From assembly GCF_902726655.1 (NCBI RefSeq), contig NZ_CACVAN010000001.1, positions 3,472,001-3,536,000 on the forward strand: a stretch of 64,000 nucleotides of DNA, written 5' to 3'. The translations under genes were made by a program, and so were the position numbers. Positions 52,799 through 62,251 of this stretch are shown here, one piece after another (within the stretch, counting starts at the first letter, position 1; every line of letters begins with the position of its first letter). Origin of the DNA: Virgibacillus ihumii (GTDB taxonomy: Bacteria > Bacillota > Bacilli > Bacillales > Amphibacillaceae). A model generated the notes under the pieces. The model was given only the letters and a program-made list of their open reading frames with translations. It ran no database searches and was not told the origin of the DNA.

Positions 52799-54349
52799 AT
52801 GATTGCAAACACTGCTCATAATCATATAGATGATTCGGCATGGGATTTTGAACAATGGTTTTTGCATCCGGGGGAGCAGAGCACGAAAAAATTCCGGGAA
52901 TTGATTGAAAGCACAGTCAGCATCATTGCAAATCAATCGGTTGAGGGAAACAGGCCATTCTCCGGTATTGTGCACGATGATATTAAAGCAATGGCAAGGT
53001 GCGTAACCCGCGTGCCAATAAACGGGCAGGAATTAGAATATGTGATGAAAGACATTCATGAAGTTGTGAAACACTCATTATGGATTTCACATCCTTCAGC
53101 GATAGCCCATCTTCACTGTCCGCCAATGCTGCCGTCGATTGCTGCAGAAATGATCATTGCTGCACTTAATCAATCATTGGATTCATGGGATCAAAGTCCT
53201 GCAGCAACGCATGTAGAAGAAGAAGTGCTGAAGCATTTTATTACGAAGATTAGTTATTACCTGCATGCAGATGGTGTATTTACAAGTGGCGGAACACAGT
53301 CCAACTATATGGGAATGCTGCTCGCCCGCAATCAGGCATGTGAAACTTATTTTTCTGTCAATATTCAGCAGGACGGCTTTCCGGCTGAAGCGAGCAGGTT
53401 ACGGATTCTGTGCTCAGATCATGCGCATTTTACTGTTCAGCAATCAGCCGCACAGCTTGGCCTGGGCAGTAATTCTGTTATAACAGTTAAAACGAACGAT
53501 CAACAACAGCTTTGCTTAGCCGATGCAAAGGAAAAACTTGAGCAGCTTCATGAACAAGACTTGATTCCTTTTGCAATTGTTGCTACTGCCGGCACAACAG
53601 ATTTTGGCAGCATTGATAATTTAAAAGAAATTGCTGACCTCGCGGATACATATCGGTTATGGATGCATGTTGATGCGGCATATGGCGGGGCATTATTATT
53701 TTCCCATCAGTATCGTTATCTGCTTGATTATTTGTGGGAAGCTGATTCGATTACGATTGATTTCCATAAGCTTTATTTTCAATCGATAAGCTGCGGAGCG
53801 TTTTTTGTTAAAGATAAACAATCGTTTCAACACATTTTGTATCACGCCGATTATTTAAATCCTGAGGAAGATCAGGAAAAAGGTATTGTCAACCTTGTTG
53901 AAAAAAGCACGCAAACGACAAAGCGCTTTGATGCTTTAAAGATTCTTATGTCGTTGAAATTACTCGGTACAGATCAGTTTGGGAATATGATAGATTACAC
54001 CATCGACCTAGCTAAGAAAACACAGCAGCTTTTACGCCAGCATCATTTTGACGTATTTCATGAGCCGGTGCTGAATGCAGTGCTATTTCGATATTTACCG
54101 GAAAATCTTGATGATGCGTGTTTTGCAGATGAAATTAATCGTGAGCTTCAGCGCCATTTCTATCAAAGCGGCGAATTGATTATGGCAAAAACGGTGCAAA
54201 ACGGAAACGTGTACTTAAAACTAACGATGCTTAATCCGTTAAATACAGTTGATAAAATGAAGGGTCATATTGAAAACATCAAACAAATCGGGAAGGAAAT
54301 CGAGACTGAGAAAGGCGGGGAAGTTTATGAATATTCCATTCACTACTGA
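52799..54349 (+). CDS. PLP-dependent decarboxylase (RhbB/DesA-like) of the siderophore operon
   Basis: This 516-residue group II decarboxylase has FTSGGTQSNYMGMLLARNQA, ATAGTTDFGSIDNLKEIADL, HVDAAYGGALLFS and the PLP lysine in DFHKLYFQ (about 323). Homologues make the diamine of hydroxamate siderophores: RhbB forms 1,3-diaminopropane from 2,4-diaminobutyrate, DesA forms cadaverine from lysine. The rhbBCDEF gene order favours diaminobutyrate, but no RhbA-type aminotransferase is present. First gene of the operon, 32 bases after the second Fur box. Confidence 0.87.
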   Translation: MIANTAHNHIDDSAWDFEQWFLHPGEQSTKKFRELIESTVSIIANQSVEGNRPFSGIVHDDIKAMARCVTRVPINGQELEYVMKDIHEVVKHSLWISHPSAIAHLHCPPMLPSIAAEMIIAALNQSLDSWDQSPAATHVEEEVLKHFITKISYYLHADGVFTSGGTQSNYMGMLLARNQACETYFSVNIQQDGFPAEASRLRILCSDHAHFTVQQSAAQLGLGSNSVITVKTNDQQQLCLADAKEKLEQLHEQDLIPFAIVATAGTTDFGSIDNLKEIADLADTYRLWMHVDAAYGGALLFSHQYRYLLDYLWEADSITIDFHKLYFQSISCGAFFVKDKQSFQHILYHADYLNPEEDQEKGIVNLVEKSTQTTKRFDALKILMSLKLLGTDQFGNMIDYTIDLAKKTQQLLRQHHFDVFHEPVLNAVLFRYLPENLDDACFADEINRELQRHFYQSGELIMAKTVQNGNVYLKLTMLNPLNTVDKMKGHIENIKQIGKEIETEKGGEVYEYSIHY

Positions 54350-56129
54350 TCATATAACGATGCAAAATCTGCTGAATTGCTATATCAAAGAGACTGGTAA
54401 AGGGGAATGGAAGGCAGCCACTCAAATAGAATTGCCATTTGAAAAGAAGTATGAATACGTGCTCATTATCCCATTTGCTGATTTTTCCGTCACATTATAT
54501 ATACCTGTTCGATATAAATCTGAAACTGGCCGTCATCTATTTGCACCCAATATGTATTATCAAGATCGGAATGAAGAAGTACAGCAGCTTGATTTTCTAA
54601 CCTTATTGTCATATATGCAAAAGGATTTAGCCAAAATGACTGCCAAACCGGTTCAAACTGAGGAACTGCTGCTTAGAACGATTTTAAGCTATCAAACAAT
54701 GAAAGGAATCCTCTCGCACAGAAGTGATGACCTGACAGAATGTTATCAGGCAGAAAAAACGTTTTTGCAATCAGAGCAGTCGCTGTTAATCGGTCACCAG
54801 GTTCATCCGACACCAAAGAGCAGACAGGGAATTGATGATGAGGAAGAACATATTTTTGCACCTGAAAGAAAAGGATCATTCCAGATTCATTATTTTCGTG
54901 TGAAACATGAGTTGGTTGAAGAAGATTCGGTTTTATCCCAAACAGCAACAATGCTTATAAAAGAAGAATTAAGCCGGGATCCATTTGTTTCAGAGTCATT
55001 TAAGGAGTTGTACTGTCAACAAGATGACTGGTCATTAATTCCGGTTCATCCTTTACAGGCAAGAAAACTGCTGGGTAAGCAATCGGTTCATAACCAGATT
55101 GAAGCCGGAAAGCTAGTCTATTTAGGGCCAAAGGGGAGGGAGTATTATCCAACTGCTTCGATTCGTACGGTATATCATCAGGATGCAGCATACATGTATA
55201 AATTTTCAATACCGGTAAAGATCACCAATTCATTACGAGTCAACAAACGTAAAGAGCTTGACCGCGGCGTTGAAGTGAGCCGATTGCTGCGGCAGGAGAT
55301 AATGGATAGTCTAAACGAACTGTACCCTTCATTCAAAGTTATTGAAGATCCTGCCTATATAACGGTGAATCTGGATATGGAAGAAGAGTCAGGATTTGAA
55401 ACAGTTGTTCGTGACAATCCATTTCAAGCAGAAAATGCGCAGCGAACAACATTGCTTGCAGGACTGAGTCAAGATCATGTTGAAGGCGGAAAGTCACATC
55501 TCGCAAATGTTATACATCAGCTTGCTGAACGGAAACAATTATCAATCGAAGAAGCAAGCGAGCAATGGTTTCGTCGTTACCTAAATATTACCTTACGTCC
55601 GCTTTACTGGATATACACTACTTATGGGATTGCACTTGAGGCGCACCAGCAGAATTCCGTTGTCCAACTGGATGAAAATGGTCTTCCGGCAGCATTTTTC
55701 TATCGGGATAACCAGGGGTACTACTTTATGGATTCCAAGGCGCAATGGTTAAAGCAAGTGGTGCCAAATTTAAATGAAAAAAGCGACACAATCTGCACTG
55801 ATTCAATCGCAGAAGAGCGTTTCCGGTATTATTTCTTTTTCAACCATATATTCGGATTAATTAATGCATTCGGAGTCAGCCATCTTATTGAAGAGCACCG
55901 GCTTTTAAAGCTGTTAAAAGAGGAACTGCATGCGTTATTCAAGCAATTTGGTGATTCTACGAACTTAATCAGCTCATTATTAAATGAAGAAACACTTCCA
56001 TGCAAGGCCAATCTATTAACTAGGGTACATGATATGGATGAACTGGTTGGATCTCTTGAGACACAGTCCGTTTATACATCGGTTGAAAATCCACTGTATA
56101 AGACGGCGGGTGAGCTGTATGAAGTATAA
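54327..56129 (+). CDS. NRPS-independent siderophore synthetase, IucA/RhbC-like
   Basis: ATG at 54327 follows GGGGAAG and overlaps the previous gene by 23 bases. The 600-residue enzyme has the NIS motifs GHQVHPTPKSRQGI (about 165), IPVHPLQARKLLG, ASIRTVYHQ and KFSIPVKITNSLRVNKRKE, then GIALEAHQQNSVVQLDENG in the C-terminal region. Such enzymes condense the primary carboxylate of citrate with an acylated hydroxylamine, using ATP. With the second synthetase of this operon it would build a citrate bis-hydroxamate. The A-type assignment rests on order and overall look. Confidence 0.87.
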   Translation: MNIPFTTDHITMQNLLNCYIKETGKGEWKAATQIELPFEKKYEYVLIIPFADFSVTLYIPVRYKSETGRHLFAPNMYYQDRNEEVQQLDFLTLLSYMQKDLAKMTAKPVQTEELLLRTILSYQTMKGILSHRSDDLTECYQAEKTFLQSEQSLLIGHQVHPTPKSRQGIDDEEEHIFAPERKGSFQIHYFRVKHELVEEDSVLSQTATMLIKEELSRDPFVSESFKELYCQQDDWSLIPVHPLQARKLLGKQSVHNQIEAGKLVYLGPKGREYYPTASIRTVYHQDAAYMYKFSIPVKITNSLRVNKRKELDRGVEVSRLLRQEIMDSLNELYPSFKVIEDPAYITVNLDMEEESGFETVVRDNPFQAENAQRTTLLAGLSQDHVEGGKSHLANVIHQLAERKQLSIEEASEQWFRRYLNITLRPLYWIYTTYGIALEAHQQNSVVQLDENGLPAAFFYRDNQGYYFMDSKAQWLKQVVPNLNEKSDTICTDSIAEERFRYYFFFNHIFGLINAFGVSHLIEEHRLLKLLKEELHALFKQFGDSTNLISSLLNEETLPCKANLLTRVHDMDELVGSLETQSVYTSVENPLYKTAGELYEV

Positions 56130-56721
56130 ACAGGAAATAACATCAGCATATCCTTTTGAGTATTACGACCCAATTCAACAAATGACTCTTACGTTTCGCG
56201 AAGTCACATTGGAGGACACTCGTTTACTTCATTCCTGGATGCATGAAAAGCATGTGATCCCTTACTGGAAGTTGAATCTGCCATTTAAAGATTATCAAAC
56301 ACATGTTGAAAAACATTTGACAGATAATCATCAAAAACTGCTGATTGGCGAGTTGAATGGTAAGCCAATGAGTTATTGGGAGTCCTACTGGGTTCAGGAT
56401 GATTTAATTGGAAACTACTATGCGTTTAATCGATTTGACCAGGGCATTCATTTATTAATTGGACCGTCAGATTTTTTGGGCAAGGGTTATATTTATCCGT
56501 TGCTGCTGACAATCTTGGCACATAAATTCAACATACGGGAGACCGCTAAAGTAGTCGCAGAACCGGATATCCAGAATGAGAAAATGATTCATGTTTTTAA
56601 AAAATGCGGTTTCACTCCGATTAAAGAGGTAGAGCTTCCTGATAAAACAGGATTATTGATGTTTTGTGAACGCAGTTTGTTTGAAAGGAGATGGACGGAT
56701 TGGCAGCAAAACAACTTTTAG
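56119..56721 (+). CDS. Siderophore N-hydroxydiamine acetyltransferase, IucB/RhbD-like
   Basis: ATG at 56119 follows GGCGGGTGAG and overlaps the preceding gene by 11 bases. The 200-residue GNAT protein has MTLTFREVTLEDTRLLHSWM, KPMSYWESYWVQDD with a GNYY continuation, GIHLLIGPSDFLGKGYIYPL (acetyl-CoA loop) and VVAEPDIQNEKMIHVFKKCGF. It fits the AlcB/IucB family that acylates the hydroxylated amine to a hydroxamate. Acetyl is the likely acyl group by analogy with schizokinen and aerobactin. Confidence 0.88.
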   Translation: MKYKQEITSAYPFEYYDPIQQMTLTFREVTLEDTRLLHSWMHEKHVIPYWKLNLPFKDYQTHVEKHLTDNHQKLLIGELNGKPMSYWESYWVQDDLIGNYYAFNRFDQGIHLLIGPSDFLGKGYIYPLLLTILAHKFNIRETAKVVAEPDIQNEKMIHVFKKCGFTPIKEVELPDKTGLLMFCERSLFERRWTDWQQNNF

Positions 56722-57998
56722 ACGTCATTGGAATAGGAATCGGACCGTTTAATTTAGGGTTAGCGGCATTATTGGAAAAAACAGAATGCAAGTCCATTTT
56801 TTTTGATAAACAGCCGCGGTTTGAATGGCATCCCGGAATGCTGCTGGAAGGGACGACCCTGCAAGTGCCCTTTATGGCGGACACGGTTACCATGGTGGAT
56901 CCAACAAGCAGGTTCAGCTTTTTAAATTATTTACATGAACATAATCGCTTGTATCAGTTTTATTTTTTGGAAAGCTTTCATATTCCCCGAAACGAATACA
57001 ACCATTATTGTCAATGGGTAGCACAACAGCTACCGCAGCTTCAATTCAGTTCTGAAGTAGAGAATATTGAACGTACGGAAGAAGGCTGTTTTCAAGTAAC
57101 AGTATATTCTTCTGACAAGGGAAAAAGAGAATTATATACTGCGAAACATGTTGTACTGGGAATCGGAACAGAACCAAACATTCCGGAAAAGTTTCGCCTG
57201 GAGGACAGCGGTCGGATCTTTCATTCATCAGAGTATTTGGAGAAACGAAATCAGGCGATACAGGCTGACTCGATCACCGTGTTCGGCTCAGGACAAAGTG
57301 CAGCTGAAATCTTTTATGATCTATTATCCAGGCAGTCGGATTATAACTACCAATTATCCTGGTATACCAGATCAAAGGGCTTTTATCCAATGGAATATTC
57401 GAAGCTTGGTTTAGAGCATTTTTCACCTGATTATACGAAATATTTCTATCAGCTGCCACAGAAAAAGAAGCAGGGAATTTTGGACAATCAATCCTTACTA
57501 TATAAAGGGATCAGTTTTTCTACGATTTCTGATATTTATGATCTGCTGTATGAGCGAACCGTCGGTAACAGCAAACCGGATGTCCATCTGCAAGCATTGA
57601 CTGAGCTGGTTTCAGCAGAGGATCGACACGATTGTTTACAGCTGTCACTTTATCAGCATGAACAGGAAGTCAGTAAACAGGTAAATACCGATATCGTCAT
57701 CATCGCAACAGGATATCAACCATGTACTCCTGATTTCCTGGAAGGGATTGGATCACTGCTGGAGAGGGATAAAAATGGCCAGTTAGTAATAACGGAAAAC
57801 TATAAAGTCAAAACAAATGATAACGGGAATCATCACGTATTTGTCCAAAATGGTGAGCTGCATACGCATGGAGTCGGTGCTCCGGATTTAGGGCTCGGAG
57901 CGTTTAGAAGTGCAACCATTATTAATCAAATAGCAGGTCAAACGATTTATAAAACATATGATGATAATGTTTTTCAACAATTTGGAATGCAGTTTTAA
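56700..57998 (+). CDS. Siderophore N-monooxygenase, IucD/RhbE-like
   Basis: TTG at 56700 is chosen because AAAGGAG ends 9 bases before it; an ATG at 56691 directly abuts that site. The start overlaps the acetyltransferase gene. The 432-residue flavoprotein begins LLDVIGIGIGPFNLGLAALL (FAD site), has HPGMLLEGTTLQVPFMADTV with LVDPTS-like following sequence, the NADPH motif VFGSGQSAAEIFYDL and the late D-x3-L-ATGY segment (IVIIATGYQ). It N-hydroxylates the diamine with NADPH and O2. Confidence 0.9.
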   Translation: MAAKQLLDVIGIGIGPFNLGLAALLEKTECKSIFFDKQPRFEWHPGMLLEGTTLQVPFMADTVTMVDPTSRFSFLNYLHEHNRLYQFYFLESFHIPRNEYNHYCQWVAQQLPQLQFSSEVENIERTEEGCFQVTVYSSDKGKRELYTAKHVVLGIGTEPNIPEKFRLEDSGRIFHSSEYLEKRNQAIQADSITVFGSGQSAAEIFYDLLSRQSDYNYQLSWYTRSKGFYPMEYSKLGLEHFSPDYTKYFYQLPQKKKQGILDNQSLLYKGISFSTISDIYDLLYERTVGNSKPDVHLQALTELVSAEDRHDCLQLSLYQHEQEVSKQVNTDIVIIATGYQPCTPDFLEGIGSLLERDKNGQLVITENYKVKTNDNGNHHVFVQNGELHTHGVGAPDLGLGAFRSATIINQIAGQTIYKTYDDNVFQQFGMQF

Positions 57999-58016
57999 CA
58001 AAGGAGGCTGGATAAC

Positions 58017-59834
58017 GTGAAGATATGGGATACACCCTTAACCACGTTAACGGAAAGAAATTGGAACGATGCAGATAAGCGGTTATTAGTGAAGATGCTC
58101 GAAGAATTTATGTATGAGAAAATTTTAATCCCGGATTTAATAAATGAGGAAGACGGAATTCGTACGTATAAATGGGAAGATAAAAAGGGAACCGTGTACC
58201 GCTTCCAGGCAAAAATACGTTTGTTTGATAGTGTCTCTGTAATCGCTGATAGTATTGAGATTCAGTCAGATGAGCATGGAGAAGTTCCGTTGGCTGTGTC
58301 CCTCTTACTCAGTATTCAGGAAGAAGGGAAGATGTCAGATTCTACAACGGGACATTTGATTCGGGAATACTTACACACGTTAATGGCGGACACCCATTTG
58401 AATGAAGCGTCAAAAACAGCGGAACAACTGGTGAAATTGGGTTATGCCGAATTGGAAGGGCAAATGACTGGTCATCCATGGATTACCTATAATAAAGGCC
58501 GAATTGGTTTTGGTTATGATGATTATCTGCAATTTGCCCCGGAACGGAAGAACCATGTCAATCTATCATGGATAGCTGTTCACAAAAACATTGGAACGTT
58601 TCATTCGGTTGAGGGGCTGGCTTATGAGCAGGTCATTAATCAAGAGCTGGAAGAGGATACATTTCATTTGTTTATTAGGCGCTTGCAGTCGATGGAGGTT
58701 CAGCCGGAGGATTATTATTTTATGCCGGTACACCTTTGGCAATGGAATCAGTCTATCGTCCAAATGTTTGCTGCAAATATTGCCAGGAAGGAGCTGATTC
58801 CAGTAGGTGAGGGTGGTGATGAATATCTTCCACAGCAGTCCATCCGGACATTTGTCAATACGACAAATACGGCGAAGTATCATGTGAAATTGCCAATGCG
58901 TATTTTAAATACGTTAGTTTACAGGGGACTGCCGGGGGAGAGAACCGTGATTGCTCCGGAGGTTACGAGCTTCATGAAAAATATTCTTGAAAATGATTCA
59001 TTTTTAAAGGATGAATGCAGGCTGGGGTTATTAGGGGAAGTAGCAACGATGAATGTTGATCATCCGGTTTTTCATGCTGTGAAAGGAGCCCCTTATCAGT
59101 ATCTTGAACTGCTCGGTGTTGTTTGGAGAGAGAGTATATATAATGAGCTGAATGATGGAGAACATGCCATCACACTTGCTGCACTATTGCATGTTGATCA
59201 TGAAGGAACACCATTTGTTTCCAAGCTGATTGAGAAATCCGGTTTGACGGTTACAGAATGGGTAAATAGGCTTGTAAAAGCCATATTGCCACCGCTGCTG
59301 CATTATTTGTATCAATATGGTACCGTTTTTTCGCCACATGGACAAAATACGGTGCTTGTTTTAAAGGACAATGTGCCGGAACGGACGATTATGAAGGACT
59401 TTGTTGATGACGTTAATATAAGTGATCAGCCATTCCCTGAATTGGAGTCTGTTTCAGACAGATTGAAGCAAGTACTGAGGAGTGAAGCTCCGGAAGGGTT
59501 AACACAATTTATTTTTACTGGATTGTTCATTTGTCATTTCCGTTACTTGAGCGATATTCTGGAAGAGCATGAAGCCTTTTCTGAATACACGTTTTGGGAA
59601 ATTGTCAGAGCGGAAATTTTAAGTTATCAACAAAGGTTCCCTCATTTAAAGGAACGTTATCAATTATTCGATTTATTGCGACCGACGTTTACTAAATTAA
59701 CACTGAATCGCAATCGCATGTTTGATTACGGGTATGAAGATGGTGATAATCGCCCGCATGCAAGTGAGTTTGGGAAAGTAACCAATGCATTGGATGTGGT
59801 AGCTTCTGAAAGGATGGCAGCCGAAAAAAGCTAA
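58017..59834 (+). CDS. NRPS-independent siderophore synthetase, IucC/RhbF/DesD-like
   Basis: This 605-residue enzyme is the last gene of the operon, 18 bases after the monooxygenase, with AAAGGAGG before its GTG start. It has GHPWITYNKGRIGFGYDDYL (about 158), YFMPVHLWQWNQ, QQSIRTFVNTTNTAKYHVKL and SPHGQNTVLVLKDNVPERTI, matching the C-type NIS synthetases that join the second hydroxamate arm to a mono-substituted citrate. No dedicated siderophore exporter or ferri-siderophore importer is encoded nearby; these must lie elsewhere. Confidence 0.9.
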   Translation: MKIWDTPLTTLTERNWNDADKRLLVKMLEEFMYEKILIPDLINEEDGIRTYKWEDKKGTVYRFQAKIRLFDSVSVIADSIEIQSDEHGEVPLAVSLLLSIQEEGKMSDSTTGHLIREYLHTLMADTHLNEASKTAEQLVKLGYAELEGQMTGHPWITYNKGRIGFGYDDYLQFAPERKNHVNLSWIAVHKNIGTFHSVEGLAYEQVINQELEEDTFHLFIRRLQSMEVQPEDYYFMPVHLWQWNQSIVQMFAANIARKELIPVGEGGDEYLPQQSIRTFVNTTNTAKYHVKLPMRILNTLVYRGLPGERTVIAPEVTSFMKNILENDSFLKDECRLGLLGEVATMNVDHPVFHAVKGAPYQYLELLGVVWRESIYNELNDGEHAITLAALLHVDHEGTPFVSKLIEKSGLTVTEWVNRLVKAILPPLLHYLYQYGTVFSPHGQNTVLVLKDNVPERTIMKDFVDDVNISDQPFPELESVSDRLKQVLRSEAPEGLTQFIFTGLFICHFRYLSDILEEHEAFSEYTFWEIVRAEILSYQQRFPHLKERYQLFDLLRPTFTKLTLNRNRMFDYGYEDGDNRPHASEFGKVTNALDVVASERMAAEKS

Positions 59835-59851
59835 TTTATAGTAAAAAATCA

Positions 59852-59890
59852 GGGTAGAAAAAGTATCGCATAAGCTTTTTCTATCCTTTT
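59852..59890 (+). terminator. Terminator of the siderophore operon
   Basis: GGGTAGAAAAAG pairs with CTTTTTCTATCC (one G-U) and is followed by TTTTATTT. Confidence 0.8.
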
Positions 59891-59955
59891 ATTTATGGAA
59901 ATTTGCCATGAAAACGTATACCATGGAAGTAGACAAACATGAGGGGGAATGATAG

Positions 59956-60906
59956 TTGGTTATCCTGTCATCAGCAAAACTTTCAGACAAGCATAAACGG
60001 GCATTGCACGATAAATACCCTGATTTCACATTTATTTTTTGCGAAAAGATAGAGGAAGCAGAACAGTATTTGAACCAGGCTGAGATTCTGATTACGTATG
60101 GAGAGGATCTCACGGACGAATTAGTTGAGCGTGCATTCCAACTAAAATGGATTATGGTAATTTCTGCCGGATTGGAGAAAATGCCTTTGACAACAATTGA
60201 GGAGCAGGGGATTCTGGTAACAAACGCGAAAGGGATTCACAAGTATCAAATGGCGGAATATGCCATTTCCATGCTGCTTCAAGTTTATCGGCAATCAAAG
60301 GTGATAATGGAAAATGAGCAAAACGGTAAGTGGGATAAATCCGTCCGATTGCAGGAGTTAAATGGGAAATCCATGCTGATTGCCGGTCCTGGAGCAATTG
60401 GCGGGGAAGTGGCACGGCTTGCAAAAGCATTCCGAATAACAACCTATGGCATTTCCAGAAGCGGCAAGCCAGTTGATAACATTGATGAAATGTATACCAA
60501 TGATGAGTTAAAAAGCATTTTGCCTAAAGCAGATATCGTTGTATCAGTATTACCAAGCACATCCGAAACAACAAATTATTTTAGCTATGAACATTTTCAG
60601 CTGCTGCCCGATCACGCGGTATTTCTGAATATGGGACGCGGTGACGCAGTGAGCAGTGACGTGATTCTAAAGGTAATCAGAGAAGGAGAGATTGCCCATG
60701 CGGTACTGGATGTGTTTGAAACGGAACCGCTGCCGTCAGATCATCCGTTTTGGAACGAAGAGAATATTACTGTAACTCCGCACATATCAGGCGGTTCACC
60801 AATGTACCAGACAAGGGCAATGGAAATTTTTGAACAAAATCTCCGCACATATCTGGAAGATCGTGATGATTACGTAAATAAAATTGATATAACCAGGGGG
60901 TATTAA
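59956..60906 (+). CDS. D-isomer-specific 2-hydroxyacid dehydrogenase
   Basis: TTG start (59956) after GAGGGGG at 8 bases. The 316-residue protein has the NAD site MLIAGPGAIGGEVARLAKAF, INMG-like FLNMGRGDAVSSDV, HAVLDVFETEPLPSDHPFW and the catalytic His in TPHISGGSP. The Rossmann motif is GPGAIGG rather than the usual GxGxxG. This is the divergent branch (GhrA/YoaD-like) acting on 2-keto acids. Its substrate is unknown. It is 3 bases ahead of the adenosyltransferase gene and so co-transcribed. Confidence 0.85.
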   Translation: MVILSSAKLSDKHKRALHDKYPDFTFIFCEKIEEAEQYLNQAEILITYGEDLTDELVERAFQLKWIMVISAGLEKMPLTTIEEQGILVTNAKGIHKYQMAEYAISMLLQVYRQSKVIMENEQNGKWDKSVRLQELNGKSMLIAGPGAIGGEVARLAKAFRITTYGISRSGKPVDNIDEMYTNDELKSILPKADIVVSVLPSTSETTNYFSYEHFQLLPDHAVFLNMGRGDAVSSDVILKVIREGEIAHAVLDVFETEPLPSDHPFWNEENITVTPHISGGSPMYQTRAMEIFEQNLRTYLEDRDDYVNKIDITRGY

Positions 60907-60908
60907 GG

Positions 60909-61466
60909 ATGCGAATTTACACACGAAAAGGTGACAAAGGGACAACATCGTTAATCTATGGTCAACGCGTACCGAAAAATGATTTGCGCGTGGAAGCATA
61001 CGGGACATGTGATGAAACCAATTCAATGATCGGACTGGCATTAAGTTTTCTGGAAAATGAGGAATGGGATGAGAAAAAGGCATTTCTCGAAAAAATGCAC
61101 CGCATCCAGACGATTTTATTTCATGTTGGGGCAGAACTTGCAACACCAAAAGACAAAGATGTGAAATGGAAACTGAAACAGGAATATATTCAGGAACTTG
61201 AAGATCAAATTGATGAATGGGATAAGAGTTTGGAACCATTGCGAAACTTTATCCTGCCATCAGGTCACAGTGCTTCAAGTGCATTGCACACTGCAAGAAC
61301 TGTAGCACGACGGGCGGAGCGCACTGCAGTTGGCATGGGCGATGAATTGGAAAATCCGCTTGTTGTGTCATACCTGAACCGCTTGTCCGATTTCCTGTTT
61401 GTGGCAGCCAGGTATGTGAATCAAAGCCTGAATGGAACTGAGATTCCTTTGAAAGCTGATATATAA
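60909..61466 (+). CDS. pduO: PduO-type ATP:cob(I)alamin adenosyltransferase
   Basis: This 185-residue protein opens MRIYTRKGDKGTTSLIYGQR (ATP loop), then VEAYGTCDETNSMIGLAL and FILPSGHSASSALHTARTVA with RRAER, the key residues of the PduO/MMAB trimeric helix-bundle family. It transfers the adenosyl group of ATP to cob(I)alamin. No B12-dependent enzyme gene is in the window. Strong terminator follows. Confidence 0.92.
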   Translation: MRIYTRKGDKGTTSLIYGQRVPKNDLRVEAYGTCDETNSMIGLALSFLENEEWDEKKAFLEKMHRIQTILFHVGAELATPKDKDVKWKLKQEYIQELEDQIDEWDKSLEPLRNFILPSGHSASSALHTARTVARRAERTAVGMGDELENPLVVSYLNRLSDFLFVAARYVNQSLNGTEIPLKADI

Positions 61467-61474
61467 GATATTAT

Positions 61475-61516
61475 AAAAGCAAATGATTTTTTTAAAACAA
61501 TCATTTGCTTTTTTAT
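61475..61516 (+). terminator. Terminator of the dehydrogenase/PduO operon
   Basis: AAAAGCAAATGA(T) and (A)TCATTTGCTTTT pair across a T/A-rich loop, with a T-run. Confidence 0.88.
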
Positions 61517-61549
61517 GTATTATTTTTTCAAGGCTCCAATATACTTATA

Positions 61550-61596
61550 TTGACAGACAGCTCTTCAGGAAGGTACACTATTTATAAGAATTATAA
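61550..61596 (+). promoter_or_regulatory. perR promoter with PerR box
   Basis: TTGACA (61550-61555) and TACACT (61574-61579, spacer 18) form the promoter. TTATAAGAATTATAA (61582-61596) lies at the expected start point and differs from the PerR consensus TTATAATNATTATAA at one base. This supports autorepression of perR. Confidence 0.85.
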
Positions 61597-61649
61597 AATA
61601 AGAATTAATAAGGCTTTAATCATACAAAACGAAAGTGAGGTGCATGACG

Positions 61650-62093
61650 GTGTCTGAACAGAAACTTCGTGAAGCAATCGATACACTAAAAGATTCAGGC
61701 GTCAGGATAACACCACAGCGTCATGCGGTTCTTGAGTATCTTTTAAACTCGATGATTCACCCGACAGCCGATGAGATTTATAAAGCACTTGAAGGCAAAT
61801 TTCCGAATATGAGCGTGGCAACGGTTTACAACAATCTGCGCGTATTACGGGAAATCGGTCTTGTCCGTGAACTGACTTATGGTGATTCTTCCAGCCGTTT
61901 TGACTGCAACACAACAGAGCACTATCATATAATTTGTGATGAATGTGGTAAAATAGTGGACTTCCATTATCCGACGCTGGACGAAGTGGAATCTCTTGCA
62001 GAACAAGTAACCGGGTTTGAGGTTAGTCATCACCGAATGGAAATTTATGGCAAATGCGAAGGTTGCCAGCAGCTTGAAACACAAAAGCATTAA
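61650..62093 (+). CDS. perR: Peroxide-responsive Fur-family repressor PerR
   Basis: GTG at 61650 is chosen: AGGTG lies 7 bases before it, and the resulting N-terminus has the length of B. subtilis PerR; the upstream ATG at 61644 is too close to that site. The 147-residue protein has the recognition helix [20 protein letters not shown] with [12 protein letters not shown], two CxxC zinc pairs (CDECGK and CEGC), and the regulatory metal ligands in [12 protein letters not shown] and [10 protein letters not shown]. The His residues oxidised by peroxide in PerR are present. It controls zosA (perfect box in this window) and itself. Confidence 0.95.
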   Translation: MSEQKLREAIDTLKDSGVRITPQRHAVLEYLLNSMIHPTADEIYKALEGKFPNMSVATVYNNLRVLREIGLVRELTYGDSSSRFDCNTTEHYHIICDECGKIVDFHYPTLDEVESLAEQVTGFEVSHHRMEIYGKCEGCQQLETQKH

Positions 62094-62103
62094 TCATTAT
62101 ATA

Positions 62104-62137
62104 AAAAGCCGGATGTCCTGTGTGGGCATCCGGCTTT
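62104..62137 (+). terminator. Terminator of perR
   Basis: AAAGCCGGATG and CATCCGGCTTT form a perfect 11-bp stem followed by TTTATT-like sequence. Confidence 0.9.
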
Positions 62138-62138
62138 A

Positions 62139-62215
62139 TTGGCAGTTGAGAAAGTATAAAATCCTTGCTTACCGCATAAGTTCATCTAAAGGTTTGGTAA
62201 CAAACCAAGTTTTCT
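62139..62215 (+). repeat. Short dispersed repeat, copy 4 (left of ygzB)
   Basis: TTGGCAGTTGAGAAAGTATAA begins this copy (first 20 bases shown in related form elsewhere), with CTTACCGCATAAGTTCA, GGTTTGGTAACAAACCAAG and TTTTCT following. The GGTTTGGT/ACCAAACC-like palindrome corresponds to CTTGGT/ACCAAG of copy 5. It starts at the end of the perR terminator. Confidence 0.75.
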
Positions 62216-62251
62216 AATTTGTTTATGAAGTTCCCTTTGTTAGCGGGCTTT

